Assembly: GCA_029945425.1 (NCBI GenBank)
Contig: JAQSDV010000002.1
Span: 186,001-250,000, forward strand
Source: a bacterium
Lineage (GTDB): Bacteria > Pseudomonadota > Alphaproteobacteria > Micavibrionales > UBA2020
Reading direction: 5' to 3'
DNA: 64,000 nucleotides
In this document: in pieces, positions 45,201 to 55,390 of the stretch
How positions within the stretch are numbered: position 1 is the first letter of the stretch
Layout of the letters: every line of letters begins with the position of its first letter
The notes under the pieces: generated by a model
What the model saw: only the letters and a program-made list of their open reading frames with translations
What the model was told of the DNA's origin: nothing
Databases searched by the model: none
Position numbers and translations under genes: made by a program

Positions 45201-46184
45201 ACGCGCCATATCCCCGTGCATGTGATCAGCGGCCATGACGGTAAAATCGCCATGCTGCCGTTGCGTAAAGGCGCGGTCGGGTATCTGAGCAAACCTGTGA
45301 ATGCCGAGGGGCTCGCGGAGGTATTCAGCCGCATCGAGGCGGTGACCGCGCGGGACATCAAAAAAATTCTTGTGATCGAGGATGACCGCAAGACGCAGGC
45401 CGCGATACAAAGTCTTCTCAAGAAAACCGAAATCGAAATTATCTGTACAGGCATGGGCGCGACGGCGTTATCGCTGCTGGAGAAGGGGCGATTTGACTGC
45501 ATTATCCTCGACCTGCGCCTACCGGACATGACCGGCTTCGAATGGCTGGAACGCGCGCAGGGCGAAACGGGCGAGAACGGCGATCTGCCGCCCGTCATCA
45601 TCTATACGGCGCGCGACCTGACCGAAGAGGAAAACCGCCAGCTTGAAAAATATACGGGCAGCATCGTGATCAAGGGCGCGCATTCGTCAGAGCGGTTGCT
45701 GGACGAGGTCACGCTGTTCCTGCATTGCATCGAAACGGCGCTGTCGGGCGACCAGCAGGCAATCATCCGCATGCAGCACAACCCCGATAAAATGCTTCGG
45801 GAACGCACGGTTTTGCTGGTCGATGACGATATGCGCAATATTTTCGCCCTGTCAAAGGTGTTGAAGAAGCATGGGATGCAGGTCGTAATCGCCGATAACG
45901 GACAGATGGCGCTTGAACGCCTGCAGGCCGATAAAACTATCGAGCTTGTCATCATGGATATCATGATGCCGGTTATGGACGGCTATCAGGCCATGCGCGC
46001 AATCCGTGCGAACAAGGACCTGCAGAACCTGCCCGTGATCGCCCTGACAGCGCGCGCCATGCCGGAGGAGCAGGAGAAATGCATTGCCGCGGGCGCGAAC
46101 GATTACATGGTGAAGCCCGTCGATATCGACAGGCTGCTGACGCTGATGCGCGTCTGGATGTTCCGGCAGGAAAATACGGTATGA
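42216..46184 (+). CDS. Giant membrane hybrid histidine kinase (Cache-HAMP-GAF-HK-REC-REC-REC)
   Basis: A 1322-residue sensor. TM1 is near 8-28, a periplasmic sensor of about 300 residues (Cache-like) follows, TM2 is near 329-350, HAMP near 350-400, GAF near 410-565, and a Glu-rich coiled coil at 570-645. The H-box [14 protein letters not shown] has His656; the ATPase has DTGIGIDE and GGTGLGLTIARKF. Three receivers follow: REC1 (from 924, LLDLQLPDIDG), REC2 (from 1048, ILDLRLPDMTG, with IKG at the Lys site instead of KP) and REC3 (from 1196, canonical, Asp1248 in IMDIMMPVMDG). It overlaps the CheR-type gene by ATGA. Partners probably include the small receiver at 48119. Confidence 0.92.
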   Translation: MKLSITAKLTSLVVAMIVMTAFAVNEVYIRGSSRILVDQAIADLEKEADFFQYPLAGVINQVKDDVRLISKLSAMEALMRAELAGGTDPAGEGAVEELQRRLAVTFREMLKTRERYVKIRLIGVQQDAREMLVVERHGADVRRLSESELTSKAKEGYFKVATGLPAGEIYLSAPDLEREDGKLTEPHVLLLRVATPLYSADGKIFGTAVISFDFSRVLLAMRQQLLTNRVLYISNAAGDYLVHPDKSKLYASALGHPHTIQSDQPWLQRVLSNQKEETALHLPEDESRGSIITFQKYHFDARDPENFLGISLEAPYRDIISRTAEVERQGYIFSTIIALLAVTSAFLLLRVSMRPLNQVASAVTRYRQGEKNIALPTESPDEIGLLSREFQAMIRQKAEEEWARETLLRISQDILGFKDLHSFASTLMNLLAAAVDAQVGVLYVNSDFGHGVRREFGEALVLLGGSGMDDRGRMEQSIPFGQGLAGQCASDGRMRLVSDVPDNYLMVSSALGAANPRQLLLLPVIFQKRQIGVIELATLGSFSEAHIALLTQAAFNAGIIINSISISMRTEELLEETRLTAEELKRNEEELKTQQEELEVSNEEMEEKTRALEDQNAQIRQKSRELGESKRMIEEKARELELAGKYKSEFLANMSHELRTPLNSLLILARSLAENEEGNLTAEQVEEARIIHGGGLELLNLINDILDLSKVEAGKLNIIMDNVPLHVMLRRIEQQFEPVVKTGNLGFSITSDEKLPETIYTDAQRVEQVLKNLLSNAFKFTEKGTVSLHVGRPQEGLILHRGIKDREKSIAFSVTDTGIGIDETKLNSIFEAFQQEDGSTDRHYGGTGLGLTIARKFAHMLGGEIHVASKKGQGSTFTLILPDAVSQVAEIPEVAPSQSLVAMPAASPPVEFVNDDRGQLGAKDKILLVIGDDRAFAQILMKTGRQRGYKCIVAHDGKSGILLAAEHAVSAILLDLQLPDIDGLRVLDQLKHDLRTRHIPVHVISGHDGKIAMLPLRKGAVGYLSKPVNAEGLAEVFSRIEAVTARDIKKILVIEDDRKTQAAIQSLLKKTEIEIICTGMGATALSLLEKGRFDCIILDLRLPDMTGFEWLERAQGETGENGDLPPVIIYTARDLTEEENRQLEKYTGSIVIKGAHSSERLLDEVTLFLHCIETALSGDQQAIIRMQHNPDKMLRERTVLLVDDDMRNIFALSKVLKKHGMQVVIADNGQMALERLQADKTIELVIMDIMMPVMDGYQAMRAIRANKDLQNLPVIALTARAMPEEQEKCIAAGANDYMVKPVDIDRLLTLMRVWMFRQENTV

Positions 46185-47023
46185 GAAACAGCGAGCTGGA
46201 GAAAATGGAGATCGACCTCGTGATCGACTGCATCCGGCGGCGCTATGGGTATGATTTCGGGAATTATTCATTCGCGTCGCTGCACCGCCGGTTCGAACAG
46301 TTGCGCAGCGCGGCAGGATTGAACCGCTACACCGAAATGGTGGACAAGCTGTTTCACGACGAGGATTATTTCGAACTGCTTTTGCGGCAGATGTCGATTG
46401 TGGTGACGGAAATGTTCCGCGATCCTGCCTTCTACGCCGCGTTGCGCGAAACGGTACTGCCGTTGCTGAAAACCTATCCCTTTGCCAAGATATGGCATGC
46501 AGGTTGCGCAACGGGGCAGGAGGCTTATTCCATGGCGGTCCTGCTGCATGAAAACGATTTCCTCGCGCGCGCCCGTATCTATGGCACGGATTTCAACAAA
46601 AACGCCCTCGATATCGCGCAGAAAGGCGTTTATCCGGCGGATGCGATGGCGCGGTATGGGGAAAACTACGCAAAGGCCGGTGGCATCGCGGACTTCAGCG
46701 AATATTTCAGCGATGCCTACGGGTTGTGCAAGATGAAGGATTTTCTGGGCGAGCGCATCACCTTTTCCTATCACAACCTCGTCACGGACGGCGTTTTTGG
46801 TGAAATGAACATTATCTTTTGCCGCAACGTGCTGATTTATTTCGACCGTGAATTGCAGGACCGCGTGTTGCGTCTTTTTTCGGACAGCCTTCGGCATGGC
46901 GGGTTCCTCTGTCTCGGCAACAAGGAAACCCTGAATTTCACCGCTGTTGAGGATATTTTCGAAACGGTCGATGCCAAAAACCGCATCTACAAAAAAATAG
47001 GGGACATCCGACGTGCAACATGA
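46181..47023 (+). CDS. CheR-type protein-glutamate methyltransferase
   Basis: A 280-residue SAM-dependent enzyme that by family methylates Glu side chains of chemoreceptors. The start MRNSELEKMEIDL overlaps the upstream stop codon. The N-terminal CheR helical domain contains RRRYGYDFGNYSFASLHRRFEQ (in part); motif I is IWHAGCATGQEAYSMAVLL, then YGTDFNKNALDIAQKG and NIIFCRNVLIYFDRELQ. No chemoreceptor, CheB or CheW is in view; in such clusters CheR-type enzymes sit with hybrid kinases in sensory islands and the target is often unknown. It overlaps the next gene by 11 bases. Confidence 0.9.
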   Translation: MRNSELEKMEIDLVIDCIRRRYGYDFGNYSFASLHRRFEQLRSAAGLNRYTEMVDKLFHDEDYFELLLRQMSIVVTEMFRDPAFYAALRETVLPLLKTYPFAKIWHAGCATGQEAYSMAVLLHENDFLARARIYGTDFNKNALDIAQKGVYPADAMARYGENYAKAGGIADFSEYFSDAYGLCKMKDFLGERITFSYHNLVTDGVFGEMNIIFCRNVLIYFDRELQDRVLRLFSDSLRHGGFLCLGNKETLNFTAVEDIFETVDAKNRIYKKIGDIRRAT

Positions 47024-48122
47024 CCTCGCCAATATCCTGATCGTCGACGACCGCAAAGAAAACCTTGTCGCGACCGAAAAAGTGCTGAAACACCTGCCGG
47101 CGACGCTGTTCGCGGCTGCCTCCGGCAACGAGGCCCTGTCGCTCATGCTGCGCCATAAATTTGCCGTCGTTATCCTCGATGTGCAAATGCCCGGCATGGA
47201 CGGATTTGAAACCGCCAGCCTGATGCAGGAGGAGGAAACCATGCGCGGGACGCCGATTATTTTCGCGACGGCGATTAGCAAGGAAGACAGGTATGCCTCG
47301 CGCGCAGGCGATATCGGCGCGGTCGATTATATCTTTAAACCGATCAACCCGGACATCCTGCGCAGCAAGGTCAAGGTGTATCTCGACCTCTATATCCAGC
47401 GGGAGCAGATCATGAAGCTGAACGCAGGCCTTCAGCGGTCGAACGAGGAGTTGGAGAAATTCGCCTATATCTGCTCCCATGACCTCAAGGCACCGCTACG
47501 CGCCATTCAAAATCTTTCGCAATGGATTACGGAAGAACTCGGCGATGCGCTGAATGGCAAGAGCGCGGAATACATGGAAGAACTGCGCAAGCGCGTCCGC
47601 CGTATGGAAAAACTGCTCGATGATACGCTTGAATACGCGCGGCTGGGCAGTAAAACCCAATCCAGCGCGGGCGACGAGGTGGAGGGCAGGGCGCTGGCGG
47701 AGGATGTGGTGTCGATGACGTCGCCGCCCAAAGGGTTCAACATGATCATCGGGTCCGGTTTTTCAAATATCCGACTTGCTGCAATGCCGCTGCAGCAAGT
47801 CCTCTATAATCTTGTGAATAATGCGATTAAACATCATGAAAATCCGCACGGCTCCGTCTGGCTGGATGTAGAAGAGGTAGGAAATTCTTACCTGTTCACA
47901 GTAAAAGACGACGGCCCGGGTATTGCGCCTGAACACCATGCACGTATTTTCGAGATGTTCCAGACGTTGAAGCCTCGCGACCAGAAAGAGGGCAGCGGCA
48001 TGGGGCTCGCCATCGTCAAAAAAATCCTCGCCAATTGCGGCGGCGATGTCAGCGTTCATTCGCACCTTGGCGAAGGTGCAACATTCAGGGTCACATGGCC
48101 TAAATCCGGCGGCGCGCAATGA
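47013..48122 (+). CDS. Receiver-histidine kinase (REC-HisKA-HATPase)
   Basis: A 369-residue cytoplasmic hybrid with a receiver in front of a kinase. The start is GTG at 47013, inside the upstream CheR-type gene. The receiver shows IVDDRKE, VILDVQMPGMDG and KPINPD. The HisKA box is YICSHDLKAPLRAI with His156, the phytochrome-type 'SHDLKxPL' variant; the ATPase has LVNNAIKHHE, DDGPGIAPEH and GSGMGLAIVKK. The SHDLKAP kinase directly followed by a small receiver is the usual cyanobacterial Cph1-Rcp1-like layout. The 3' end overlaps the next gene by ATGA. Confidence 0.92.
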   Translation: MQHDLANILIVDDRKENLVATEKVLKHLPATLFAAASGNEALSLMLRHKFAVVILDVQMPGMDGFETASLMQEEETMRGTPIIFATAISKEDRYASRAGDIGAVDYIFKPINPDILRSKVKVYLDLYIQREQIMKLNAGLQRSNEELEKFAYICSHDLKAPLRAIQNLSQWITEELGDALNGKSAEYMEELRKRVRRMEKLLDDTLEYARLGSKTQSSAGDEVEGRALAEDVVSMTSPPKGFNMIIGSGFSNIRLAAMPLQQVLYNLVNNAIKHHENPHGSVWLDVEEVGNSYLFTVKDDGPGIAPEHHARIFEMFQTLKPRDQKEGSGMGLAIVKKILANCGGDVSVHSHLGEGATFRVTWPKSGGAQ

Positions 48123-48544
48123 CAGGCACCCCGATTTCCGACGGCGCACATATTCTTATTGTGGAGGACGATGAAATAGATGCGGAGGCCGTGCGGCGGG
48201 CGTTTCGCAGGCATAACCTCGCAAATCATATTTCCCACGCCCGATACGGAACGGATGCCTTGAATATGATGCGCGGGCGGGACGAACTGCGAAACCCGGT
48301 TGTTTTGATCGTGGACGTGAACATGCCACAAATGAACGGTATCGAATTCCTGCAAAACCTGCGGCAGGATCCACTTCTTGCGCGCAGCACGGTATTTATG
48401 CTCTCCACATCGCGCCGCGAGGCCGATATCGCTGCCGCCTATCAACTCGGGGTGGGCGGGTATTTTTTAAAAGATAATGTGGATGAATTCGTGGGTATGC
48501 TCGGTGTTTATCTGCATATCAATAAATTCATGCAGGATCGTTAA
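48119..48544 (+). CDS. Single-domain response regulator (Rcp1-like)
   Basis: A 141-residue receiver with no output domain. It has acidic VEDDEIDAEAVRRAF, phospho-acceptor Asp in VLIVDVNMPQMNGIEFLQ, the switch Ser in MLSTSRREADIAAAY and Lys in YFLKDN (K without P). The EDDEID.EAV.RAF front and LSTS box are typical of Rcp1-type partners of phytochrome-like kinases. It overlaps the upstream kinase by ATGA, so it probably receives phosphate from it and passes it on to another protein in the cluster. Ends 16 bases before the convergent OmpR-type gene. Confidence 0.92.
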   Translation: MTGTPISDGAHILIVEDDEIDAEAVRRAFRRHNLANHISHARYGTDALNMMRGRDELRNPVVLIVDVNMPQMNGIEFLQNLRQDPLLARSTVFMLSTSRREADIAAAYQLGVGGYFLKDNVDEFVGMLGVYLHINKFMQDR

Positions 48545-48560
48545 TATAGCCCTTCATTCG

Positions 48561-49265
48561 TCAGGCAGACTCGATCAGGGGTTTTCCGCAAAACATATAC
48601 CCTACCTTACGGATTGTCTTGATCATGGTGCGCGTCTGTTTCATGGGTTGTAGCTTACGGCGTATGCGCGCGATTTGTGCATCAATCGCTCTTTCGGACA
48701 AATCGAGACCGCTTGCACGCGTCAGTTCATGTAACTGTTCGCGGCTCAACACGCTTTCGGCAGACAGGACGAGCGCCTCAAGCAGCTTGAATTCCCCCAG
48801 CGTCAGGTCTGCGGATATGCCTTCCTTGTTGAACACCTGATATTGCTGGCGATCCAGCACCCAGCCCCCGCAATTGATGCGCTTGGCCTTCTGCAAAGTC
48901 ACGGGTTCTTCCGCCTGATCGCTATTGTTACGGCGCAGGATGGCCTTGATGCGCGCGGTCAATTCGCGCGGCTCCACAGGCTTGGTCAAAAAATCATCCG
49001 CGCCCATTTCCAATCCTGCAATTTTGGTATTTTCACTCGATGATCCGCTGACCAAAATAATAGGGGCTTTCGTAATCGCACGGATATCCGTCATCAGCTC
49101 CAGGCCGTCCTTGCCGGGCAGCATCACGTCGAGCAGAATAATGTCGGGTTTTTCATCGCGCAATTTGGCGAGCATCTCGCGCCCGTTGGAGGCGGAGCTG
49201 TAGGAATAGCGCTGCTGTTCCAGATAAGGTCCGAGGCTGAAATGCATATCCGCGTCATCATCCAC
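48561..49265 (-). CDS. OmpR-family response regulator with broken N-terminus
   Basis: A winged-helix response regulator, 234 residues from the GTG at 49265. The receiver has LLDVMLPGKDG with the phospho-acceptor Asp, SGSSSE and LTKPVEP; the DNA-binding domain ends IDAQIARIRRKL and KTIRKVGYMF. The first conserved strand (ILSVDDDAD) runs upstream of the GTG, in frame, to a stop codon without any ATG/GTG/TTG. An ATG at 49294 lies in another frame; adding one base in the CCC at 49287-49289 would give MSPTKTAILSVDDD. So either a single-base loss, a sequencing error or a very unusual start. Convergent with the receiver gene at 48119. Confidence 0.85.
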   Translation of the reverse strand: MDDDADMHFSLGPYLEQQRYSYSSASNGREMLAKLRDEKPDIILLDVMLPGKDGLELMTDIRAITKAPIILVSGSSSENTKIAGLEMGADDFLTKPVEPRELTARIKAILRRNNSDQAEEPVTLQKAKRINCGGWVLDRQQYQVFNKEGISADLTLGEFKLLEALVLSAESVLSREQLHELTRASGLDLSERAIDAQIARIRRKLQPMKQTRTMIKTIRKVGYMFCGKPLIESA

Positions 49266-49618
49266 GGATAAAATAGCCGTCTTCGTGGGCTCATTGGTGA
49301 CCGGATTCTAAAAAAAGCTATCTGTCATTCTGTGCGTTCCTTACAAGGTCGAAAGGAAGCCGGTCAGTAGTCCCAACACGCGTGTCACAGAAAAGTTGCG
49401 AAGGTATTAAAAAGTACCGCTGAGGTGGGGTAGATGGAGCCTGATTTCATTGGGAAATTTTTGAACGGAAATTCGGGATTGGCAGTAACGCAGACATTAA
49501 AAATAAGTTCCATCATTGTTGTAAAATTCTCCATAGCAATGCCGGAAAAGAAAGGAATTATAATGGTATATGGCGTTTCTTGTAGAACGCCGCTATGCAC
49601 AAAAAAGGGCAAATTGAC
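49266..49618. other. 353-base gene-free divergent region
   Basis: Between the OmpR-type regulator and the poly-HAMP kinase. The first about 30 bases next to 49265 probably encode the lost N-terminus of the regulator. The rest is AT-rich. A perfect TATAAT occurs at 49559-49564, 55 bases before the kinase ATG, but no convincing -35 lies at the right distance. A 75-codon minus-strand frame (49385-49612) has no recognisable features and I do not accept it as a gene. No hairpin or tandem repeat was seen. Confidence 0.5.
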
Positions 49619-52600
49619 ATGTCAAATGCGGTCGCCGTTCAGGCCAATGAAGTTTCCGCCAATTACAATTCCGAAATGATCGCAATGCTGAACGTGCTGG
49701 CCGCCATGCGCCGCGGCGAACCGGGTACGCGGCTTCCTTCGGAATGGACGGGCTTGGCTGGCAAGGTTGCCGATGCATTCAACGACGTGATGGAAATGAA
49801 CGAGCGCATGGCGCGCGAACTCGGGCGCCTCAGCCAGTCAGTCGGTAAAGAAGGTAAAATCAGTCACCGTTTGACGCTGCCGGAAGCAGACGGTTTCTGG
49901 CGCGATTCAATGGGCCATGTGAACAGCCTCATCGACGACCTTGTCCACCCGACATCGGAAACCGCGCGCGTGATCGGCGCGGTCGCGCAGGGCGACTTGT
50001 CGCGCACCATGGCGCTCGATATCGATGGCCGCCCGCTGCAGGGCGACTTCCTGCGCACGGCAACGACGATTAACACGATGGTGGCGCAGCTTGGTTCTTT
50101 CGCATCCGAGGTTACGCGCGTCGCGCGTGAGGTGGGTACGGAAGGTAAACTCGGCGGTCAGGCGAAGGTGAAAGACGTCGCGGGTACGTGGAAAGACTTG
50201 ACGGACTCCGTGAACATGATGGCGGGCAACCTGACTGGTCAGGTGCGTAACATCGCCGAGGTCGCAACCGCGGTCGCCGGCGGCGACTTGTCCAAAAAAG
50301 TTACCGTCGACGTGAAGGGCGAAATCCTCGAGCTGAAGAACACGATTAACACGATGGTCGACCAGCTGCGCTCCTTCGCATCGGAAGTGACCCGCGTCGC
50401 GCGCGAGGTCGGTACCGAGGGTATTCTGGGCGGTCAGGCCCGCGTGGAGGGCGTCTCCGGCACCTGGAAAGACTTGACCGAATCCGTGAACTCGATGGCG
50501 GGTAACCTGACCGCGCAGGTTCGTAACATCGCGCAGGTGACGACCGCCGTGGCGAACGGCGACTTGTCGTCCAAAATTACGGTCGACGTGAAGGGCGAGA
50601 TTCTCGAACTGAAAAACACCATTAACGCGATGGTCGACCAGCTGAACTCCTTCTCCGGCGAGGTGACGCGCGTCGCCCGCGAGGTTGGTACGGAAGGAAA
50701 ACTCGGCGGTCAGGCGGATGTGAAGGGCGTGGCCGGTACGTGGAAAGACTTGACGGACTCGGTCAACTTCATGGCCTCGAACCTGACGGCGCAGGTGCGT
50801 AACATCGCCGACGTGACGACGGCGGTCGCGAACGGCGACCTGTCGCGCAAGATTACCGTGAACGTCAAGGGCGAGATTTTGGAATTGAAGGCGACCGTCA
50901 ACACGATGGTCGACCAGTTGTCGTCATTCGCATCGGAAGTGACCCGCGTCGCGCGGGAGGTGGGTACGGAAGGTAAGCTTGGCGGTCAGGCGAACGTCGA
51001 GGGCGTCGCCGGTACGTGGAAAGACTTGACCGATAACGTGAATATGATGGCCGGTAACCTGACCGGTCAGGTGCGTAACATCGCCGACGTGACGAAGGCC
51101 GTCGCGGCGGGCGACTTGTCCAAGAAAATTACCGTCGACGTGAAGGGTGAAATTCTTGAACTGAAAGCCACGATTAACACGATGGTCGACCAGCTGCGCT
51201 CCTTCGCATCCGAAGTGACCCGCGTCGCGCGGGAGGTCGGTACGGAAGGAAAACTCGGCGGTCAGGCCCGCGTCGAGGGCGTCTCCGGCACCTGGAAAGA
51301 CTTGACGGACTCCGTGAACTCGATGGCGGGTAACCTGACCGCACAGGTTCGTAACATCGCGCAGGTGACGACCGCCGTGGCGAACGGCGACTTGTCGTCC
51401 AAGATTACCGTGGACGTCGCGGGCGAGATCCTTGAGCTTAAAAACACGATTAACGCGATGGTCGACCAGCTGTCGTCATTCGCATCGGAAGTTACACGCG
51501 TCGCCCGCGAGGTCGGTACCGAGGGTAACCTCGGCGGTCAGGCGAACGTGGAGGGCGTGGCCGGTACGTGGAAAGACTTGACGGATTCCGTGAACATGAT
51601 GGCGGGTAACCTGACCGGTCAGGTTCGTAACATCGCCGAGGTCGCGACCGCGATCGCGAACGGAGACTTGTCGCGCAAAATCACCGTCGACGTGGCGGGC
51701 GAGATCCTGGAACTTAAAAATACCGTCAACACGATGGTCGACCAGCTGCGCTCCTTCGCGGCGGAAGTGACCCGCGTCGCGCGGGAGGTCGGTACGGAAG
51801 GTAAGCTTGGCGGCCAGGCGAATGTCGGCGGCGTCGCGGGTACGTGGAAAGACTTGACGGACTCGGTGAACTCGATGGCGGGTAACCTGACGGGTCAGGT
51901 GCGTAACATCGCCGACGTGACGAAGGCTGTCGCGGCGGGCGACTTGTCCAAGAAAATTACCGTCGACGTGGCGGGCGAGATCCTTGAACTAAAAGCCACC
52001 ATCAACACCATGGTCGACCAGCTGAACTCCTTCGCCGCCGAGGTGACGCGCGTTGCGAAAGAGGTGGGTACGGAAGGCAAGCTGGGCGGTCAGGCGCGGG
52101 TCGAAGGCGTCTCCGGTACGTGGAAAGACTTGACGGACTCGGTCAACATGATGGCAAACAACCTGACATCTCAGGTCCGCGGTATCGCGAAGGTCGTGAC
52201 GTCGGTCGCGAACGGCGACCTGAAGCGCAAACTGACCGTGGAAGCGAAGGGCGAGATCGCCGAACTGGCCGATACCATTAACAGCATGATCGATACGCTC
52301 GCAACCTTCGCCGAACAGGTGACAGGTGTGGCGCGCGAGGTCGGGGTCGAAGGACAGTTGGGCGGTCAGGCGAAGGTGCCTGGGGCGTCCGGTACTTGGA
52401 AAGCACTGACCGAGAACGTGAACCAGCTGGCCGCAAACCTGACGACTCAGGTCCGCGCAATCGCGAAGGTCGCAACCGCGGTGACTCAAGGTGACTTGAC
52501 CCGATCCATCGCCGTCGAGGCGCAGGGCGAGGTCGCGGTACTGAAAGACACGATTAACGAGATGATCAGAAACCTGCGCGATACGACGCAGAAAAACACG

Positions 52601-55375
52601 GAGCAGGATTGGCTGAAAACCAACCTCGCGAAATTCTCGCGGATGCTGCAGGGCCAGCGCGACTTGACGAACGTCGGCCGTACCATTCTGTCCGAGCTTT
52701 GCCCCGTCGTGTCCGCCCAGCAGGCGGAATTCTACGTTCTGGACAACAAGGAACGCAACCCGCGCCTGACCCAGTTGGCGAGCTTCGCCTCCGAAGGTCA
52801 ATCGCAGATCGGCAAGCAGATCGAGCTGGGGCAGGGCGTCATCGGCCAGTGCGCCCTTGAGAAACGCAAGATCGTGCTGGATAACCTGCCGGACAATTAT
52901 ATCCGCATTTCCTCGGCGCTTGGCGAAGCACAGGCGCGCAGCGTGCTCGTGCTGCCGCTCATCTTCGAAGGTCAGGCGAAAGGGGTCTTGGAGCTTGCAT
53001 CCTTCGACGGTTTCAACCCGTCACACGTCGCACTGCTCGACCAGCTTGCGGAATCGATCGGGATCGTCTTGAACACCATCGAGGCAAACATGCGGACGGA
53101 GGATTTGCTCACGCAGTCCCAGTCGCTCGCACAACAGTTGCAAACCCGCCAGCAGGAATTGCAGAACACCAACCAGGAACTGCAGGAAAAAGCCCACCTT
53201 CTGGCCCAGCAGAACCACGAGGTCGAACGCAAAAACCGCGAGGTCGAGCAGGCCCGTCAGGAACTGGAGGACAAGGCGAAACAGCTGGCTCTTACATCGA
53301 AATACAAATCCGAATTCTTGGCCAACATGTCGCACGAATTGCGTACGCCGCTGAACTCGCTGCTCATCCTGTCCGACCAGCTGACGAAAAACCCGGAAGG
53401 AAACCTGACCGCCAAGCAAACGGACTTCGCGAAAACCATCCACAGCTCGGGTAACGACCTGCTGATGCTCATCAACGACATTCTTGACTTGTCCAAGATC
53501 GAGTCCGGTACGGTGCTGGTCGAGACCAGCGACCTGCGCTTCGAGGACCTCAAAGGTTATGTCGCGCGTACCTTCGGCCACGTCGCGGAATCGAAAAACG
53601 TCAACTTCCTTATGCGCTTCGACAATCGCCTGCCGAAATCGATGTATACGGACTCGAAACGTCTGCAGCAGATCATCAAGAACCTGCTCTCCAACGCGTT
53701 CAAGTTCACGCATCACGGGCAGGTCACGCTGTCGGTCGAACCGGTGCAGGCGGGATGGGCGCCCGATAACGACGATCTGAACCGTTCGTCGGATGTGATC
53801 GCGTTCTCCGTCACCGATACCGGTATCGGTATCGCGGGCGACAAACAGGCGATCATTTTCGAAGCGTTCCAGCAGGCGGACGGTTCCACCAGCCGTAAAT
53901 ACGGGGGTACGGGCCTTGGTCTTGCCATCTCGCGAGAATTGTCGCGTCTTCTGGGTGGTGAAATCCGCCTTGTGTCGCGCCTTGGTCACGGTTCAACCTT
54001 CACATTATATCTGCCCGCATCCTACGCCTCGATCCGCGCGCGTAAAACGCTCGCGAACAGCGAGAACCAGGTCGCCCTGCCGCCGCCCATCAAGGCGCTG
54101 CAGTCCGAACCCATCATGCTGCCGCCAATCGAGCCGCAGACAGGATTGCTCGTAAACGAAGCGGGCGACGACCGTCATGAAATCCAGCCGGGCGACCGCA
54201 TCGCGCTGATCGTCGAGAACGATCTTGGCTTTGCACGCTTCCTGCTCGATACGGCGCGGGAGAATGGATACAAGGGCCTTGTGACGTCGCTTGGCGCGGC
54301 TGCGCTTGTGATGACGCCGGATTACCTGCCTGACGCGATCATGCTCGACATTCACCTGCCCGATATGCAGGGCTGGCGCGTATTGGAGCGGTTGAAGAAC
54401 GACATGACGACCCGCCATATTCCGGTCTGCGTGATATCGACGGATGAATCGCGCGGCCGCGCGCTAGACTCAGGCGCTTTTGCCTTCGTCACCAAACCCA
54501 TCCAGAGCCGCGACGTGCTGGACGGTCTTTTGAAGGAATTGATGGTCATCGCCGACCGCAACCAGCATAAGGTGCTCGTCATCGAGCCGGACACCAAACT
54601 GCGCGAGAAAATGGTAAAGGAATTGTCGATCGAAGGCGTGGAAGTGACCGCTCCCAAGACCGAGAAAGCCGGTGCCAAGGCGCTCAAGGACGGTAAGTTC
54701 GACTGCCTGATCCTGACGCCCAATCAGGAAAAATTCGCGCAAACCCTGATCGAGACGGCGGAGCGGGACACGTCGCCGGCGGCGGCGGTGTCTCTCGGCC
54801 GTATGCCCGTTGTGGTGTATGGCGAGGACGAGGAACTTGGAGATATCTGGAAGCGTCTGTCCGATTTCCATCCCGTCAGCCGCGTTCAATCTTTCGAGCG
54901 CATGCTCGACAGCGTGGCCCTGCATCTGCACCGCCCCGTCGCCAACCTGCCGGAAAACGTGCGCCGCAAGATTTCCGACCTGCACCAGTCCGACAAGGTG
55001 CTGATTGGCAAACGCGCGTTGATCGTCGACGACGACGCCCGCAACATCTTTGCGCTGACCTCGGTGCTGGAGGAACACCATATGAATGTTCTTTCCGCCG
55101 ATAACGGCAGGGACGCGATCAACTTGCTGCTGAAAGAAGACGACATCGACATCGTGCTGATGGACATCATGATGCCGGAAATGGACGGCATGGAAACCAT
55201 CCGTGAAATCCGCAAGATATCGGAATTCAAGAACCTGCCCATCGTCGCCGTCACGGCAAAAGCCATGAAGGGCGACCGCGAGAAGTGCCTGGAAGCAGGG
55301 GCATGGGATTACCTGTCGAAACCCGTCGATACCGAGCAGATGATGACGGTCTTGCGCGCATGGCTGCAACGGTAA
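49619..55375 (+). CDS. Soluble poly-HAMP hybrid histidine kinase (GAF-HK-REC-REC-REC)
   Basis: A 1918-residue cytoplasmic kinase with no membrane segments. The ATG at 49619 has AAAGGG nine bases upstream; an ATG eight codons earlier has none. About ten HAMP-type units of 92 residues fill residues 40-980, then GAF (about 990-1160), a Gln-rich coiled coil, H-box [14 protein letters not shown] with His1239, and an ATPase with [12 protein letters not shown]1 has an incomplete acidic pair (VENDL) but keeps LDIHLPD; REC2 lacks the Asp (LILTPNQ) and is a pseudo-receiver; REC3 is canonical, with Asp1849. HAMP arrays with hybrid kinases recall fungal group III osmosensors (Nik1 type). The rear half matches the 42216 kinase. 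Confidence 0.92.
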   Translation: MSNAVAVQANEVSANYNSEMIAMLNVLAAMRRGEPGTRLPSEWTGLAGKVADAFNDVMEMNERMARELGRLSQSVGKEGKISHRLTLPEADGFWRDSMGHVNSLIDDLVHPTSETARVIGAVAQGDLSRTMALDIDGRPLQGDFLRTATTINTMVAQLGSFASEVTRVAREVGTEGKLGGQAKVKDVAGTWKDLTDSVNMMAGNLTGQVRNIAEVATAVAGGDLSKKVTVDVKGEILELKNTINTMVDQLRSFASEVTRVAREVGTEGILGGQARVEGVSGTWKDLTESVNSMAGNLTAQVRNIAQVTTAVANGDLSSKITVDVKGEILELKNTINAMVDQLNSFSGEVTRVAREVGTEGKLGGQADVKGVAGTWKDLTDSVNFMASNLTAQVRNIADVTTAVANGDLSRKITVNVKGEILELKATVNTMVDQLSSFASEVTRVAREVGTEGKLGGQANVEGVAGTWKDLTDNVNMMAGNLTGQVRNIADVTKAVAAGDLSKKITVDVKGEILELKATINTMVDQLRSFASEVTRVAREVGTEGKLGGQARVEGVSGTWKDLTDSVNSMAGNLTAQVRNIAQVTTAVANGDLSSKITVDVAGEILELKNTINAMVDQLSSFASEVTRVAREVGTEGNLGGQANVEGVAGTWKDLTDSVNMMAGNLTGQVRNIAEVATAIANGDLSRKITVDVAGEILELKNTVNTMVDQLRSFAAEVTRVAREVGTEGKLGGQANVGGVAGTWKDLTDSVNSMAGNLTGQVRNIADVTKAVAAGDLSKKITVDVAGEILELKATINTMVDQLNSFAAEVTRVAKEVGTEGKLGGQARVEGVSGTWKDLTDSVNMMANNLTSQVRGIAKVVTSVANGDLKRKLTVEAKGEIAELADTINSMIDTLATFAEQVTGVAREVGVEGQLGGQAKVPGASGTWKALTENVNQLAANLTTQVRAIAKVATAVTQGDLTRSIAVEAQGEVAVLKDTINEMIRNLRDTTQKNTEQDWLKTNLAKFSRMLQGQRDLTNVGRTILSELCPVVSAQQAEFYVLDNKERNPRLTQLASFASEGQSQIGKQIELGQGVIGQCALEKRKIVLDNLPDNYIRISSALGEAQARSVLVLPLIFEGQAKGVLELASFDGFNPSHVALLDQLAESIGIVLNTIEANMRTEDLLTQSQSLAQQLQTRQQELQNTNQELQEKAHLLAQQNHEVERKNREVEQARQELEDKAKQLALTSKYKSEFLANMSHELRTPLNSLLILSDQLTKNPEGNLTAKQTDFAKTIHSSGNDLLMLINDILDLSKIESGTVLVETSDLRFEDLKGYVARTFGHVAESKNVNFLMRFDNRLPKSMYTDSKRLQQIIKNLLSNAFKFTHHGQVTLSVEPVQAGWAPDNDDLNRSSDVIAFSVTDTGIGIAGDKQAIIFEAFQQADGSTSRKYGGTGLGLAISRELSRLLGGEIRLVSRLGHGSTFTLYLPASYASIRARKTLANSENQVALPPPIKALQSEPIMLPPIEPQTGLLVNEAGDDRHEIQPGDRIALIVENDLGFARFLLDTARENGYKGLVTSLGAAALVMTPDYLPDAIMLDIHLPDMQGWRVLERLKNDMTTRHIPVCVISTDESRGRALDSGAFAFVTKPIQSRDVLDGLLKELMVIADRNQHKVLVIEPDTKLREKMVKELSIEGVEVTAPKTEKAGAKALKDGKFDCLILTPNQEKFAQTLIETAERDTSPAAAVSLGRMPVVVYGEDEELGDIWKRLSDFHPVSRVQSFERMLDSVALHLHRPVANLPENVRRKISDLHQSDKVLIGKRALIVDDDARNIFALTSVLEEHHMNVLSADNGRDAINLLLKEDDIDIVLMDIMMPEMDGMETIREIRKISEFKNLPIVAVTAKAMKGDREKCLEAGAWDYLSKPVDTEQMMTVLRAWLQR
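50100..52560 (+). repeat. In-frame tandem array of 276-base HAMP-coding units
   Basis: Nine strong copies of a 276-base (92-codon) unit within the kinase gene, with the phrase [15 protein letters not shown] recurring at that exact period (for example the GGTCA at 50156, 50432, 50708). Unit 2 is nearly identical to unit 5, unit 4 to unit 7, and unit 3 resembles unit 6, so a three-unit (828-base) block appears to have been duplicated. The last two units and a divergent first unit (near 49830-50090) are more diverged. Confidence 0.9.
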
Positions 55376-55390
55376 GGGAATGAACTGAAA

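Noticed and set aside
49385..49612. 75-codon minus-strand frame in the gap before the poly-HAMP kinase
   Set aside because: No Shine-Dalgarno, no recognisable domain, and it lies in an AT-rich promoter region.
50100..52560. Regularly spaced repeats suggesting a CRISPR array
   Set aside because: Period is 276 bases, in frame, and encodes HAMP units; there are no 25-40 base repeats with unique spacers and no cas genes.
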